From an uncultured Amylibacter sp. (lineage in GTDB: Bacteria; Pseudomonadota; Alphaproteobacteria; Rhodobacterales; Rhodobacteraceae), in contig CAJIZV010000002.1 of NCBI GenBank assembly GCA_905181935.1, positions 434,001 to 498,000 on the forward strand: DNA of 64,000 bases, written 5' to 3'. How positions within the stretch are numbered: position 1 is the stretch's first letter; every line of letters begins with the position of its first letter. This document shows, piece by piece, positions 1-10,657 of this stretch. Both the position numbers and the translations under genes were made by a program. Below the pieces are notes generated by a model. That model ran no database searches. It saw only the letters and a program-made list of their open reading frames with translations, and had not been told where the DNA came from.

Positions 1-311
1 ATCATACCGGTTCCTTCAGAAAATAAGTCAGGCAAGATACCATTAAAAATAACAGGTACATCATTAACTAAGTCAGTCACGATAAAACTTACATTATCAC
101 CATTTCTAATTAAAGTTCCCTCTTTAACCAATCCACCAATACGAAAAACTTCTGACTCATTAATTTTTTCTGATAAAACTTGAGTTGGGCTTCTAAAAAA
201 TTCGATACCATCTTTAAATGCAAATCCAATTAATATTGATGCACTTAATAAAAAAATACAAGCAATTATAATAAGTTGCACACGTCTTCGCTTTTTAAGC
301 CCTATGGCCAT
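1..311 (-). CDS. ccmE: Cytochrome c maturation protein CcmE, N-terminal part (runs off the left edge)
   Basis: CcmE is the periplasmic heme chaperone of the system I cytochrome c maturation pathway; it binds heme covalently and passes it to CcmF/CcmH. About 103 codons are visible. The protein starts [10 protein letters not shown], has one membrane anchor at about residues 11-31, then an OB-fold stretch with FRIGGLVKEGTLIR and the GILPDLFSEG motif typical of CcmE. The heme-binding His lies further on, outside the window. Its ATG shares one base with the argC stop codon (TAATG), so the two genes are translationally coupled, although their products are unrelated. Identity is from motif recognition and is firm. 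Confidence 0.9.
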   Translation of the reverse strand, partial: MAIGLKKRRRVQLIIIACIFLLSASILIGFAFKDGIEFFRSPTQVLSEKINESEVFRIGGLVKEGTLIRNGDNVSFIVTDLVNDVPVIFNGILPDLFSEGTGM

Positions 312-1345
312 TACGGGAACAAAGGAGCCATTTCTAACCCCATTTCTTCTTGTAAGTTTAGCATTAAGTTAGCATTTTGTAATGCTTGCCCCGAGGAACC
401 TTTAGTAAGGTTATCAAGGGTAACGATTATCATAGCATGGCCACTTATGCGATCACCAACAACACCTATATGACAAAAATTAGATCCCCTTACATGTCGA
501 GTACTTGGAGTTTGTCCAAAGGGTAAAACCTCAATAAAGTATTCACCATCATAAGCCTCTTTAAATGTGCGGTAAATTTCTGAAGAATCTCCTTTAACAT
601 ACACGTTCGCAATAATTCCCCGATTTATTGGTAATAAGGTTGGAGTAAACTGCACCTTTACAGGTCGTCCTGCTATCTCAGAGAACTCTTGATCAAACTC
701 TGCTAAATGACGGTGCGTGCCACCAATAGCATAAGGTTGAGCACCTTCGGATAGCTCAGCATGTAATAAAGGTTCTTTTAATGAGCGCCCTGCTCCACTT
801 ACTCCAGTCTTAAGATCTATAATAATATGATCTAGGTCAATTAAATCTGCAGCAATTATTGGCCGCAAAGCATATTGCCCTGCAGCAGCATTACAACCTG
901 TTCCTGCAACTAAGCGAGCTGACTTAATCAACTCTCTATTAAATTCAGTTAACCCATACACAGCCTCAGCTTGACACTCTAATGCTTCATGCTCGCCACC
1001 ATACCATTTTTTATACTCACGGGGATCACGCAAACGAAAATCTGCTGATAAATCAACAATTTTTAATTTTTTAGGTAATTTAGATATAACAGCTTGGCTG
1101 GTAGCATGGGGAAGCGCACAAAAGCATAAATCGACATTACTAAATTCGATTTCATCAATTTTAATAAGTGTTGGAAGATCTAAATGCCGTAAATGTGGGA
1201 ACACCTCAGACATCTCCAGACCAGCTTTTCGGTCAGCACTTAAAGCAACAATCTCCATCATAGGATGAGTTGCTATTAACCTTACTAATTCAGCTCCAGT
1301 ATACCCAGAAGCCCCCAAAATCGCAATTTTTTTCAACAATGGCAT
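311..1345 (-). CDS. argC: N-acetyl-gamma-glutamyl-phosphate reductase
   Basis: Catalyses the NADPH-dependent reduction of N-acetylglutamyl phosphate to the semialdehyde, the third step of arginine synthesis, in the cytoplasm. The N-terminal nucleotide-binding motif GASGYTGAE is at residues 11-19. The catalytic cysteine is C151 in AGTGCNAAAG, and [14 protein letters not shown] and PTLLPINRG motifs follow. The length of 344 aa fits the family. It lies 55 nt downstream of murI on the same strand and overlaps ccmE by one base. No other arg gene is near, so this is not an arginine operon. Confidence 0.95.
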   Translation of the reverse strand: MPLLKKIAILGASGYTGAELVRLIATHPMMEIVALSADRKAGLEMSEVFPHLRHLDLPTLIKIDEIEFSNVDLCFCALPHATSQAVISKLPKKLKIVDLSADFRLRDPREYKKWYGGEHEALECQAEAVYGLTEFNRELIKSARLVAGTGCNAAAGQYALRPIIAADLIDLDHIIIDLKTGVSGAGRSLKEPLLHAELSEGAQPYAIGGTHRHLAEFDQEFSEIAGRPVKVQFTPTLLPINRGIIANVYVKGDSSEIYRTFKEAYDGEYFIEVLPFGQTPSTRHVRGSNFCHIGVVGDRISGHAMIIVTLDNLTKGSSGQALQNANLMLNLQEEMGLEMAPLFP

Positions 1346-1400
1346 TTGATGCTTTCTAAATCTTTAATCAGCGTTTATGGCATTTCTAGCTTGTATTCAA

Positions 1401-2210
1401 TTAGACAGACGTAAATTCGATAGTTTTTGCTAAAAGTCTAGTTGCGGCTTTGCTTACTTTAGTTATGTTTCCCGTTGTTAAAAATTTTACTTGCCCCTTC
1501 TCAACAAAGTTAGGGTGACGGGATAAGTAATCGACTAAACTTTCAGCCACAATCTTACCTTGCGAATAAACCTGAACATTAGAGCCTAATGCACTCTGGA
1601 AACAATCTTTTAAAATTGGGTAATGTGTACATCCCAAAACAGCAACATCAGGTTTTGGCATACGTCGTAATAATGCTGATACATGAGATTTAACTAAAGC
1701 TTCAGCAAGTTTCAAATCATTTTCTTCAATAGCGTCAACTAATCCACCGCAAGGTTGCGCATCAACATCAACACCAATAGCTCGGTATGCAAGCTCACGT
1801 TGAAATGCTCGCGTAGCTACCGTTGCCGGAGTAGCAAACAATGCAACTTGCTTAACATTAACTTCACGAGGGGCTGAGTTATCACCCCAACGGCGTTCTG
1901 TAACTGCTTCTATGAGTGGGACAAAAACACCTAAAACTCGTTTATCACGAGGCAAACATTCTTCTTGAATACGTTTAACTGCTACAGCAGATGCCGTGTT
2001 ACAGGCTATAATAACTAAATCACAATCTTCACCCCAAAGCCGCTCGATTGCTTTATGCGTTAAATCATAAATTTGCTCATGATCACGAACACCGTATGGC
2101 ACGTGAAAATTATCACCTAGATAAACTATTGCTTGGTTAGGAATTCTTAAAGAAACTTCTTGTTGGACAGTTAGGCCACCTAAGCCACTATCAAAAATAC
2201 CAATGGGCAT
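1401..2210 (-). CDS. murI: Glutamate racemase
   Basis: Cofactor-independent racemase that makes D-glutamate for peptidoglycan. Both catalytic cysteines are visible: C70 in IIACNTASA and C194 in VLGCTHYP. The substrate-binding DSGLGG is at residues 7-12. The length of 269 aa is normal. It stands alone between the rpsI-rplM terminator and argC; a poly-T/A-rich spacer of about 70 nt separates it from that terminator. Confidence 0.95.
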   Translation of the reverse strand: MPIGIFDSGLGGLTVQQEVSLRIPNQAIVYLGDNFHVPYGVRDHEQIYDLTHKAIERLWGEDCDLVIIACNTASAVAVKRIQEECLPRDKRVLGVFVPLIEAVTERRWGDNSAPREVNVKQVALFATPATVATRAFQRELAYRAIGVDVDAQPCGGLVDAIEENDLKLAEALVKSHVSALLRRMPKPDVAVLGCTHYPILKDCFQSALGSNVQVYSQGKIVAESLVDYLSRHPNFVEKGQVKFLTTGNITKVSKAATRLLAKTIEFTSV

Positions 2211-2281
2211 AAATTTACCTTTTAAATACTATTTGAAAAGTATGAATATAAGAACATTAAAGTAACTTTTTTTCTTATAAA

Positions 2282-2306
2282 AAAGGGCTCGCGCTGCGAA
2301 CCCTTT
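2282..2306 (-). terminator. Rho-independent terminator of the rplM-rpsI operon
   Basis: Arms 2282-2292 and 2296-2306 pair over 11 positions with one G-U wobble and a 3-nt loop. Read on the minus strand, the second arm runs into a T tract. It lies about 30 nt beyond the rpsI stop. Confidence 0.85.
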
Positions 2307-2335
2307 AAGATATCTTAATATCTGATAAGTCCAGG

Positions 2336-2830
2336 TTAACGTTTTGAAAACTGGAAACTCTTACGAGCTTTAGCTTTACCATATTTTTTACGCTCAACTA
2401 CACGTGAATCACGAGTTAAAAAGCCAGCAGCTTTTAAAGCAGCACGTAGTGATGGTTCATATAGTTGCAATGCTTTTGATATACCGTGCTTAACTGCGCC
2501 TGCTTGACCAGATAGACCGCCACCTTTTACGGTTGCCATTACGTCAAATTCACCAGTAACACCAGCAATTGAAAATGGCTGAGCCAAAATCATTTGCAAA
2601 ACAGGACGGGCAAAGTATATATTCATCTCTTTACCGTTGATTACAACTTTACCTGAACCAGGCTTAATCCAAACACGGGCAACAGCATCTTTACGCTTGC
2701 CTGTTGCATATGAACGTCCTAATTCATCACGAACTGGTACACGTGTAATTGCAGCTTGAACTTGCTCAGCAGCAGTTACGCCACTAACTGCATCTTTTAA
2801 GGCGTCCAATGATTTAATTTCTTCAGTCAT
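2336..2830 (-). CDS. rpsI: 30S ribosomal protein S9
   Basis: Small-subunit protein whose C-terminal tail reaches the P-site tRNA. The 164-aa product has an N-terminal extension of about 35 residues before the S9 core ([14 protein letters not shown]), as is usual in Alphaproteobacteria. It keeps the conserved [17 protein letters not shown] tail ending in Ser-Lys-Arg. Its ATG overlaps the rplM stop by 4 nt (ATGA), so S13/S9 synthesis is coupled; the partner protein here is L13. A terminator follows. Confidence 0.97.
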   Translation of the reverse strand: MTEEIKSLDALKDAVSGVTAAEQVQAAITRVPVRDELGRSYATGKRKDAVARVWIKPGSGKVVINGKEMNIYFARPVLQMILAQPFSIAGVTGEFDVMATVKGGGLSGQAGAVKHGISKALQLYEPSLRAALKAAGFLTRDSRVVERKKYGKAKARKSFQFSKR

Positions 2831-3294
2831 GACTGGCTCCGCGTATTCTTTGAGTTCATAGATTTAACGTCCAAAACTTCTGGATCTTGCGCCTCATGTG
2901 GATGCTCTGTGCCTGCATAAATACGTAAATTACGCATCTGTTCGCGAGACAAAGGGCCACCTGGCAACATGCGTTGAACGGCTTTTTCTAACAAACGCTC
3001 AGGGAATTTTCCCTCAAGTATTTGTCCAGCTGTGCGTTGCTTAATTCCACCTGGGTGACCAGTATGCCAATAATGAATTTTATCAGAGCGCTTTTTACCA
3101 GTTAGCTGAACTTTTTCAGCATTAATGACTATTACGTTATCTCCCATATCCATTGAGGGGGTAAAGGTTGGTTTGTGCTTGCCGCGCAAACGCATAGCTA
3201 TAATTGAAGCTAAACGACCCAACACCACGCCTTCAGCGTCGATGATGAGCCATTTCTTATCAATATCAGCTGGTTTTGCTGAAAATGTTTTCAT
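2827..3294 (-). CDS. rplM: 50S ribosomal protein L13
   Basis: Early-assembling large-subunit protein, 155 aa. It starts [15 protein letters not shown] and has the family motifs [16 protein letters not shown] and the MLPGGPL region. It is the first gene of the rplM-rpsI operon. A GGAACG ribosome site precedes the ATG. A candidate -35 (TTGACC on the minus strand, plus-strand 3372-3377) lies upstream, but no convincing -10 was found. Confidence 0.97.
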   Translation of the reverse strand: MKTFSAKPADIDKKWLIIDAEGVVLGRLASIIAMRLRGKHKPTFTPSMDMGDNVIVINAEKVQLTGKKRSDKIHYWHTGHPGGIKQRTAGQILEGKFPERLLEKAVQRMLPGGPLSREQMRNLRIYAGTEHPHEAQDPEVLDVKSMNSKNTRSQS

Positions 3295-3421
3295 GGGTTT
3301 CGTTCCAAAATTTGTGAGAGCAACAATTGCACTCGAATTAGATAGTTAGCTTTTAAATGATTTAAATGTAAGGTCAACAAAGATAATGTTAATTTAATGC
3401 TTTAAAAACAATGCTTTAAAA

Positions 3422-3850
3422 TTATGGTACTATAGTACCCCAATTACTTTTGTAAGAATATGTTAAACTTGCTCTCGCAACTGGGTTTGGAGTACTTTTT
3501 GAATATAGAAGCACATCCCCAACAATTAAACTTTTTCCTAACTTAAGAATACGTGCTTTAGCAGTTAAATCTGATTTTAATGGTTTACGCATAAAATCTA
3601 TATTACAATTAGTTGTTACTGCAGTAGCTTTAGGTCCAATATTTGCAAGCACAGCAATATAAAAACTTACATCAGCCAAGGCAAACATTGACGGGCCAGA
3701 AACAGTACCACCAGGTCGTAAATGACGATCTTTAACTAAAAGTGAAACAGTAGCCCCATCATCACTTAAATTAACAATTTCAAATTCACCATTAATTTGA
3801 GGAAATTCAGCCACAAGAAAATTAGTTATCTGACATACAGTCATCTCCAT
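3422..3850 (-). CDS. PaaI-family acyl-CoA thioesterase (hotdog fold)
   Basis: Single hotdog-domain protein of 142 aa. It contains the PaaI-type active-site region, LRPGGTVSGPSMFALADVSFY, in which the Asp of ALAD and the GGTVSGP turn are characteristic. It should hydrolyse an acyl-CoA thioester, but the substrate cannot be read from the sequence. The ATG at 3850 is chosen because AGGAG lies 6 nt upstream; an in-frame TTG just before it has no proper spacing. Position between ctaA and rplM matches the order remembered from other Rhodobacterales. Confidence 0.85.
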   Translation of the reverse strand: MEMTVCQITNFLVAEFPQINGEFEIVNLSDDGATVSLLVKDRHLRPGGTVSGPSMFALADVSFYIAVLANIGPKATAVTTNCNIDFMRKPLKSDLTAKARILKLGKSLIVGDVLLYSKSTPNPVARASLTYSYKSNWGTIVP

Positions 3851-3928
3851 CAAACTCTCCTACTTAAAAATATTAGCTAAAATTTATTTATAATTAAACC
3901 ATTAGTAAATCGGTAACCTAACTAAATA

Positions 3929-5065
3929 TCAGCGCAATGATTGTTCTTGGGGATAACAAGCGATAAACCTAGCCTGTAATATTAATATTAGAAGGAAAAT
4001 AGCACCTAGCTGATGCACTATGGCTATGTACCATGGTGCTGCGTAAAGAACTGTTAAAATTCCTATAAACATTTGAATCAGAAGCATAATCAATATGGCT
4101 TTAAAACTGATGCGTAGCTTTCGATGTGCAAGATTACGGGACTTAAACCAAGCTATTATACCCACACTCATAAGTACGTATCCTAACATTCTGTGATTAA
4201 ATTGAACAAGAGCTGGATTTTCAAAAAAGTTTGTCCAAAAAGGCCTATAATCAAAACTTTCAGATGGTAAAAATTCACCATTCATCATTGGCCAATCTAT
4301 GTAACCTCTGCCAGCATCTATTCCAGCCACTAACGCACCTAATAAAATTTGCGCAAATGTTAGTATTAATAATAATGTTGCCCAACGCACAGACTTTTCA
4401 TCACGCAGACGTCGAGATTGCAAAAGCTCAACCCCGGGACGACCTAACTTCATAATAAACCAAAATAAAGTTCCAAGTATTATAAAAGCTAATCCTAAGT
4501 GTGTCGCCAAACGATAAGATGCTACATCAACCATTCGGCCACTCAAACCAGATGAAACCATCCACCAGCCAATTGTTCCCTGCAATCCACCTAAGATACC
4601 TACTAATAGCATCCTATATTTCCAAGTCATTGGAATTTTTTTAGAAATAAGAAGGTATAAAAAGCCAAGCAACCAAACTAAACCAACTAATCGTCCAAGT
4701 TGGCGATGGCCCCATTCCCACCAATAAATTACTTTAAAATCAGATAAAGCCATACCCTTGTTTTGGAGTTTATATTCTGGAATAGTTTTATATTTATCAA
4801 ATTCTAAGATCCAAGCGGCGTCATTAAGTGGGGGCAAGGCACCCTTGATAACATTCCATTCAGTGATTGATAGTCCACTATCGGTTAACCGTGTCAAACC
4901 ACCAACAATTACCATTGCAACAACCATTGAAAATAATATTTTTAACCATACCGAAACGCTATTACGCCAATTATCTTGCTCACGATTAATGATACCAGAC
5001 TTAGGTTGATTGACTGATGATTTCTCCACAGTAACTTCTTCAAAAATATTACGAGTTTTACCCAT
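3929..5065 (-). CDS. ctaA: Heme A synthase (COX15/CtaA family)
   Basis: Membrane enzyme that oxidises the C8 methyl group of heme O to a formyl group, making heme A for aa3 cytochrome oxidase. The family signature GGLTRLTDSGLSITEW follows the first membrane helix. Conserved histidines appear in WWEWGHRQLGR, ATHLGLA, FNHRMLGY and IVHQLGA, and there are about eight hydrophobic helices. The start at 5065 (MGKTRNIF) is preferred because AGGA lies 5 nt upstream; an ATG 12 nt earlier lacks a ribosome site. Type 2 (alphaproteobacterial/mitochondrial) length of about 378 aa. Confidence 0.93.
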   Translation of the reverse strand: MGKTRNIFEEVTVEKSSVNQPKSGIINREQDNWRNSVSVWLKILFSMVVAMVIVGGLTRLTDSGLSITEWNVIKGALPPLNDAAWILEFDKYKTIPEYKLQNKGMALSDFKVIYWWEWGHRQLGRLVGLVWLLGFLYLLISKKIPMTWKYRMLLVGILGGLQGTIGWWMVSSGLSGRMVDVASYRLATHLGLAFIILGTLFWFIMKLGRPGVELLQSRRLRDEKSVRWATLLLILTFAQILLGALVAGIDAGRGYIDWPMMNGEFLPSESFDYRPFWTNFFENPALVQFNHRMLGYVLMSVGIIAWFKSRNLAHRKLRISFKAILIMLLIQMFIGILTVLYAAPWYIAIVHQLGAIFLLILILQARFIACYPQEQSLR

Positions 5066-5209
5066 AATCATCCTCATGATTTATAACTGTAATTTATTTA
5101 GGTCAAACCATTACCGACGTCCAACCCTTTACGTGGTCAAATGAGCGCATGGCACATTAATAGTTAATAATAGCATAATTATATATTAATATTTGATAAA
5201 ATAAAAAAA

Positions 5210-5977
5210 TTATTTTTTTCGTGATTTTTCCATTGTTTTAATAATTCCATGAAATATTCGAATATCGACTTTAGTAAATCTCAAGCGTGAAAGCATGTTA
5301 CGTAATGCAAGAAGCATGCTTTCAGCCTTATCTTCTGGCCAAAAAAAATTACGGGCATCCAGAGCCTCTTCCATACGTTTACAAAGACTCTGGACTTCAA
5401 TAGAGGATGCAAAATCTGTTCCAGCTAATTCCATGAATTCGGGTGGTACTACGCTTAATTGACGACGCCATTCATATGAAAGCAATAAAACACACTGCGC
5501 TAAATTTAATGATGCGAATTCTGGATTTACGGGAACAGAAATAAGTGCATTTGCATAAGAAATATCATCATTAGATAGTCCAGATCTCTCAGGACCAAAC
5601 ATTATACCTACGTTTTTTCCATTAGAAATCAATTTTCTAGCATGCAGCATTGCGCGTTCAGGCGTCATTACATCTTTTGTTAAATCCCTTGTACGCGCAG
5701 TTGTTGCAAAAACAAAATTCAAATCTTCTAATGCCTCTGAAGTGGTATCTAATACTTGTACTGAATCCATAACTTGGCCTGCTCCGCTTGACATTGCTTG
5801 AGCACGTGGGTTCGGCCATTCATCTCGCGGATTGACAATACGCATGTGAGGCAAACCAAAGTTCCACATTGCACGTGCAGCTGCGCCTATATTTTCGCCC
5901 ATTTGTGGCTCAATCAAAATAATAGAAGGTACAGGTCCAATCCAACTAATTTCCTCATCATAATTGTCTTCAGACAT
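5210..5977 (-). CDS. trmJ: tRNA (cytidine/uridine-32-2'-O)-methyltransferase TrmJ
   Basis: SPOUT-class methyltransferase that modifies ribose at position 32 of tRNA anticodon loops. Diagnostic motifs are IILIEPQMGENIGAAARAM (residues about 20-38), MFGPERSGLSNDDI, and SLNLAQCVLLLSYEW, which forms the trefoil knot. The length of 255 aa fits TrmJ with its C-terminal extension. It is transcribed away from icd. Confidence 0.92.
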   Translation of the reverse strand: MSEDNYDEEISWIGPVPSIILIEPQMGENIGAAARAMWNFGLPHMRIVNPRDEWPNPRAQAMSSGAGQVMDSVQVLDTTSEALEDLNFVFATTARTRDLTKDVMTPERAMLHARKLISNGKNVGIMFGPERSGLSNDDISYANALISVPVNPEFASLNLAQCVLLLSYEWRRQLSVVPPEFMELAGTDFASSIEVQSLCKRMEEALDARNFFWPEDKAESMLLALRNMLSRLRFTKVDIRIFHGIIKTMEKSRKK

Positions 5978-6294
5978 AATAAAACCTCAGGTTTGAATTT
6001 TTAATGTGATAAATTGCTAGTTATTAAATAACAAGGCAACTGTCTCTTACAATATGTAACATAAAATTAATTTTTTTATGTGTAAATTTTTTAGATTTTT
6101 TATATAAAAAACCAATAATTAAACTATTAATTGGCATAAAACCTTTATATCTAACTTAAATAAGCATAATGATTCATGAAAGATTATTTACTCAAAAATT
6201 GTGTATACAATCGTATACATACTTTTAAAATAAATCAAAGTGCGATAGTAGATACATGTTATGATTCCAAATACTGACATATAAAGAGGTCCCA
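5978..6294. other. Divergent trmJ/icd intergenic region (317 nt)
   Basis: Very AT-rich, with no open frame that looks like a gene. It should hold the trmJ and icd promoters. The only ordered element seen is the inverted repeat at 6202-6219, described separately. An AAGAGG ribosome site lies just before the icd ATG. Confidence 0.6.
6202..6219. promoter_or_regulatory. Perfect inverted repeat upstream of icd, candidate operator
   Basis: TGTATAC (6202-6208), spacer AATC, then GTATACA (6213-6219): a perfect 7-bp inverted repeat. The GTATAC core resembles sites of GntR-family regulators. It lies about 75 nt before the icd start, where a repressor or activator could act. The regulator is unknown and none is encoded nearby. 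Confidence 0.45.
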
Positions 6295-7503
6295 ATGACT
6301 AAGATCAAAGTGGAAAACCCAGTCGTCGAATTAGATGGCGATGAAATGACGCGTATTATATGGCAATTTATAAAAGATAAGTTGATTCTGCCATATGTAG
6401 ATTTAGATTTAAAGTATTACGATCTAGGCATAGAAGCGCGCGACGATACAGACGATCAAATCACTGTAGATGCTGCTGAAGCAATCAAAAAATATGGTGT
6501 TGGTGTAAAGTGTGCTACCATTACTCCAGATGAAGAACGTGTAGAAGAATTCGGCCTAAAACGTATGTATCGCTCTCCCAATGGTACTATCCGAAACATT
6601 TTAGGTGGTGTAATTTTCCGTCAACCAATTATTTGCAAAAATGTACCCCGATTAGTTCCAGGTTGGACACGCCCAATAGTTGTTGGTCGTCACGCGTATG
6701 GAGACCAATACAAAGCAACAGACTTTCGCTTTCCAGGTGCAGGAAAGTTAACAATAAAATTTGAAGGTGCAGATGGAACAATCATCGAAAAAGAAATGTT
6801 TAATGCTCCATCTTCTGGAATAACAATGGGAATGTATAATTTAGATGAATCCATATATGATTTTGCTCGCGCATCATTGAATTATGGTTTAAATTTAGGT
6901 TGGCCTGTTTATTTATCTACTAAAAATACTATTTTAAAGGCATACGATGGCCGCTTTAAAGATATTTTCCAAGAAGTGTATGAAAGTGAATTTGAAGAAA
7001 AGTTCAAAAAAGCGAACATACATTATGAGCACCGATTAATAGATGACATGGTTGCTGCAGCATTAAAATGGTCAGGTGGTTATGTTTGGGCCTGTAAAAA
7101 CTACGACGGTGACGTCCAGTCAGATACTGTAGCGCAAGGTTACGGTTCACTTGGCCTAATGACATCGCAGTTAATGACACCAGATGGGAAAATTGTGGAA
7201 GCCGAAGCTGCTCATGGTACGGTCACCCGGCATTATAGACAGCATCAAAAAGGTAAAGCTACATCTACAAATTCTATTGCCTCAATTTATGCTTGGACAG
7301 GTGGTTTAAAACACAGAGCCAAATTAGATAACAATCAACCATTAATGGACTTTGCAAATAAATTAGAAACCATAATTGTTTCAACAGTAGAAAATGGACA
7401 TATGACTAAAGATTTAGCGTTGCTAGTCGGGCCAGATCAAAACTGGTTAACTACAGAAGGTTTTCTGGAAAAGATTGACGAAAACCTTAATAAAGCAATG
7501 TAG
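6295..7503 (+). CDS. icd: NADP-dependent isocitrate dehydrogenase
   Basis: Oxidative decarboxylation of isocitrate to 2-oxoglutarate in the TCA cycle, producing NADPH. The 402-aa protein is of the homodimeric, eukaryote-like subfamily usual in Alphaproteobacteria. Visible motifs are [38 protein letters not shown], the [12 protein letters not shown] helix and [13 protein letters not shown]. The ATG has the ribosome site AAGAGG 7 nt upstream. It is a single gene ending in a strong hairpin. Confidence 0.97.
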   Translation: MTKIKVENPVVELDGDEMTRIIWQFIKDKLILPYVDLDLKYYDLGIEARDDTDDQITVDAAEAIKKYGVGVKCATITPDEERVEEFGLKRMYRSPNGTIRNILGGVIFRQPIICKNVPRLVPGWTRPIVVGRHAYGDQYKATDFRFPGAGKLTIKFEGADGTIIEKEMFNAPSSGITMGMYNLDESIYDFARASLNYGLNLGWPVYLSTKNTILKAYDGRFKDIFQEVYESEFEEKFKKANIHYEHRLIDDMVAAALKWSGGYVWACKNYDGDVQSDTVAQGYGSLGLMTSQLMTPDGKIVEAEAAHGTVTRHYRQHQKGKATSTNSIASIYAWTGGLKHRAKLDNNQPLMDFANKLETIIVSTVENGHMTKDLALLVGPDQNWLTTEGFLEKIDENLNKAM

Positions 7504-7525
7504 TTTAAATTTAATCAAATATTAT

Positions 7526-7557
7526 AAAGGGCCGTTATTTTTCAAAAACGGCCCTTT
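7526..7557. terminator. Bidirectional Rho-independent terminator between icd and the DUF1330 gene
   Basis: Perfect 11-bp arms AAAGGGCCGTT (7526-7536) and AACGGCCCTTT (7547-7557) with a 10-nt loop. T-rich sequence follows on both strands, so it can end icd (+) and the alaS-DUF1330 transcript (-). Confidence 0.85.
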
Positions 7558-7589
7558 ATTTTTCATCTAATAATAAATATCAAAAGATC

Positions 7590-7880
7590 TTATACACCCT
7601 CAACAATCGTATAGTTTCTAGTTGAAACTCCACCAACTAAAGCATAGCTTAATGCATATTGATACTCAGCGGATTCATAAAACTTAACCGCTTCATCAAA
7701 GTCGGAAAATTTTATAACCACATTACGTAACTGTACAGATCCTTCTTTAGTTATACACTTGCCACCACGCGCTAAAAATTCACCACCATATTTTGCCACA
7801 GCAGGGCCCGCTAGAGCTGCATATTTAGCATATTCCTCTGGATTATGGACAGTAATCTGCGCCAAACAATAAGCTACCAT
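7590..7880 (-). CDS. DUF1330 family protein
   Basis: Small cytoplasmic protein of 96 aa with the dimeric alpha-beta barrel pattern of DUF1330: YAKYAALAGPAVAKYGGEFLARGG near the middle, then a VVIKFSDF strand and a FYESAEYQYAL helix. The biochemical role of the family is unknown. The start is one base after the alaS stop, so it is probably co-translated with alaS. A functional link to alanine charging is not implied. Confidence 0.85.
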   Translation of the reverse strand: MVAYCLAQITVHNPEEYAKYAALAGPAVAKYGGEFLARGGKCITKEGSVQLRNVVIKFSDFDEAVKFYESAEYQYALSYALVGGVSTRNYTIVEGV

Positions 7881-7881
7881 T

Positions 7882-10539
7882 TTATAACTCCTTTAAAAGT
7901 TTTTCTGCTGCAAAAACAGCAGATTTAGAATTTGAAATGTCAGTACCACCAGCCTGTGCCATATCAGGGCGCCCACCGCCTCCTTTACCTCCAAGTTCTA
8001 CAGCTGCGACCTTAACAAGATCTACAGCGCTAATTTTATCTACTAAATCAGCAGTAACACCGGCGGCAACTGCAGCTTTACCACCTGCACCTGAAATCAA
8101 CAAAATGACAGCTGAACCTAATCTATTTTTATGTTCATCAACTAATCCACGTAAATCCTTACTGGGGATGTCATCCAATATTTGTGAGTAAAAATTTAAC
8201 CCATTTACAAGCATTGTATCTAGAGCTTTTCCAGCACCTCCCATTGCAATTGATTTACGTAAATTAGAAATTTCATTCTGTTGCAATTTACGCTCATCAA
8301 TCAAGGCCTGCACTCGATCAAGAATATCTACTGGTTTAGCTTTAAATACTTCAGAAATATTAGCTATTATACGAGACTGTTCAGCATGATGCAATTCTGC
8401 AGCAACACCGGTGAGAGCTTCGATTCTACGAATACCACTAGCAGAAGCACTTTCTGAAATAAGTGCAAATGAGCCAATAGAACCAGTTCGGCTTACATGT
8501 GTACCACCACATAGCTCTAAGGAATAAGAATTTCCAACAAGACCTTTACCAGACCCCTCTTGATTACCCATCGAGACAACACGAACTTCATCACCATACT
8601 TCTCTCCAAATAATGCTTGAGCTCCTAGAGATCGTGCATCGTCTGGCGTCATAATTCGTGTTTCAACAAGTGAATTTTGGCGAATAAATTTGTTTACTTC
8701 ATTTTCCACAGTAATTAATTCTTCATCAGTCATACCTTTGGAATGGCTGAAATCAAACCTTAAACGATCCTGACCATTAAGGGACCCACGTTGTGCAACA
8801 TGTTTACCAAGTGTTGCTCGAAGCGCTTCATTAACCAAGTGCGTTGCAGTATGACTATTACAAATGCCAGCTCGTTTTTTATTATCAATTGTTAATACAG
8901 CTGAATCCCTAACAGTAATATCACCAGATATAACAACGCCAATATGGACAAATAGGCCAGCTTTCTTTTTGACATCTGAAACTGCTATTGTGCCACTTTC
9001 AACTCGTAAAAATCCACTATCAGAGATTTGGCCACCACTCTCTGCATAAAAAGGAGTTTGGTTTAATATTACCATTACACTGTCACCATCACAAACAGTG
9101 TCGACCAAAACTCCATCTTGAATTAATGCAACTATTTGGCCTTCAGAACTTACAGTATCATAACCCAAAAAGTCCGTCACTCCCTGCTCATCGGCTATAT
9201 CAAACCAAATACTTTCATCAGCAACTTCCCCAGAGCCAGACCAAGCTGCACGTGCCTTTGCTTTTTGTTCAGTCATTGCAACTTCAAAGCCTTCAAGGTC
9301 AACCTCAACTCCTTTTTCACGCAATGCATCTTGGGTTAAATCTAATGGAAATCCAAAGGTGTCATATAATTTAAATGCAATATTCCCCGACAAAGGGTAA
9401 CCCTTATCCATTATAGCAAGTTCATCATCTAAAAGTTTTAAACCTCGATCTAAGGTTGTTTTAAAACGTGTCTCTTCTAGTAGTAAGCTTTCCTCAATCA
9501 ATGCTTGAGCCTGCCCCAACTCAGGATAAGCCTGTCCCATATGGCTGACTAAAGCAGGTACCATTTTGTGCATAACAGGATCTTTAACGCCTAATAGATG
9601 AGCATGGCGCATTGCTCTACGCATAATTCTGCGTAAAACATAGCCCCGACCTTCATTTGATGGCAATATTCCATCAGCAATAAGGAAAGATGTAGAACGT
9701 AAATGATCTGCAATTACACGATGATGCACATTTTGATCTCCAAATGGCTCTACACCCGTTACTTGCGCGGATGTTTCAATTAAATCTCGCATGAGATCAG
9801 TATCGTAATTGTCGTGGCTACCTTGCAATAAAGCAGCTATACGCTCTAAGCCCATACCAGTATCGATAGACTGCATATTTAATGGTTTCATAGTTCCATC
9901 AGAAGATTGTTCATTTTGCATGAACACAATATTCCAAATTTCTATAAACCGATCACCATCTTCTTCAGCAGAGCCAGGAGGACCGCCCCAAATATGTTCA
10001 CCATGATCATAGAATATTTCAGTGCATGGCCCACATGGTCCAGTAGGGCCCATTCTCCAAAAATTATCATCTGTTGCTATTCGAATTATTCGATCGTCAG
10101 ACAAACCCGCATATTTTTTCCAAATATTAGCAGCTTCATTATCAGTATGATAAACAGTGACATATAAACGGTCTCTGTTGATACCAAACTCTTTTGTAAT
10201 TAAATCCCAAGCATACTTGATAGCTTCTTCTTTAAAGTAATTGCCAAATGAAAAATTACCAAGCATTTCAAAAAACGTATGGTGCCTAGCAGTATAACCA
10301 ACATTATCTAAATCATTATGTTTACCACCTGCTCGTACACATTTCTGTGCAGTAGTTGCACGATTATAATCACGACTTTCTTGGCCTAAAAATTGATTTT
10401 TAAATTGTACCATTCCCGAATTAGTAAACATAAGGGTTGGATCATTTCGTGGAACTAAAGGCGAACTACTTACTACCTTATGGCCATTTTTCTCGAAAAA
10501 ATTTAAAAAAGTGGATCGTATATCGTTAACGCTAGCCAT
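7882..10539 (-). CDS. alaS: Alanyl-tRNA synthetase
   Basis: Charges tRNA-Ala; cytoplasmic class II synthetase of about 885 aa. The N-terminal catalytic core includes [13 protein letters not shown] and [18 protein letters not shown]. The editing domain carries the zinc/active-site motifs HTATHLV (HxxxH) and CGGTH, and the C-terminal DHHA1/C-Ala region ends in [16 protein letters not shown]. The ATG at 10539 is preferred over an in-frame TTG 15 nt upstream because AAGG lies 7 nt before it. Confidence 0.97.
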   Translation of the reverse strand: MASVNDIRSTFLNFFEKNGHKVVSSSPLVPRNDPTLMFTNSGMVQFKNQFLGQESRDYNRATTAQKCVRAGGKHNDLDNVGYTARHHTFFEMLGNFSFGNYFKEEAIKYAWDLITKEFGINRDRLYVTVYHTDNEAANIWKKYAGLSDDRIIRIATDDNFWRMGPTGPCGPCTEIFYDHGEHIWGGPPGSAEEDGDRFIEIWNIVFMQNEQSSDGTMKPLNMQSIDTGMGLERIAALLQGSHDNYDTDLMRDLIETSAQVTGVEPFGDQNVHHRVIADHLRSTSFLIADGILPSNEGRGYVLRRIMRRAMRHAHLLGVKDPVMHKMVPALVSHMGQAYPELGQAQALIEESLLLEETRFKTTLDRGLKLLDDELAIMDKGYPLSGNIAFKLYDTFGFPLDLTQDALREKGVEVDLEGFEVAMTEQKAKARAAWSGSGEVADESIWFDIADEQGVTDFLGYDTVSSEGQIVALIQDGVLVDTVCDGDSVMVILNQTPFYAESGGQISDSGFLRVESGTIAVSDVKKKAGLFVHIGVVISGDITVRDSAVLTIDNKKRAGICNSHTATHLVNEALRATLGKHVAQRGSLNGQDRLRFDFSHSKGMTDEELITVENEVNKFIRQNSLVETRIMTPDDARSLGAQALFGEKYGDEVRVVSMGNQEGSGKGLVGNSYSLELCGGTHVSRTGSIGSFALISESASASGIRRIEALTGVAAELHHAEQSRIIANISEVFKAKPVDILDRVQALIDERKLQQNEISNLRKSIAMGGAGKALDTMLVNGLNFYSQILDDIPSKDLRGLVDEHKNRLGSAVILLISGAGGKAAVAAGVTADLVDKISAVDLVKVAAVELGGKGGGGRPDMAQAGGTDISNSKSAVFAAEKLLKEL

Positions 10540-10611
10540 TTTTATACCTTGCAAAATAAAACTTAAACTTGGTTTACCGACCGATTTTAAAACTGTCCAC
10601 AGTGCAAAAAA

Positions 10612-10639
10612 AAAAGGCTGGGAATTTACCCAGCCTTTT
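10612..10639 (-). terminator. Rho-independent terminator of recA
   Basis: Perfect arms AAAAGGCTGGG (10612-10622) and CCCAGCCTTTT (10629-10639) with a 6-nt loop. On the minus strand the hairpin is followed by about ten Ts. It separates recA from alaS, which therefore needs its own promoter within roughly 10540-10610. Confidence 0.9.
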
Positions 10640-10657
10640 CGTAAATATTATTATAAT

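Noticed and set aside
8988..9374. Open frame of 128 codons antisense to alaS
   Set aside because: Translation is full of His/Gln/Leu from reversed codons; the alaS frame is certain.
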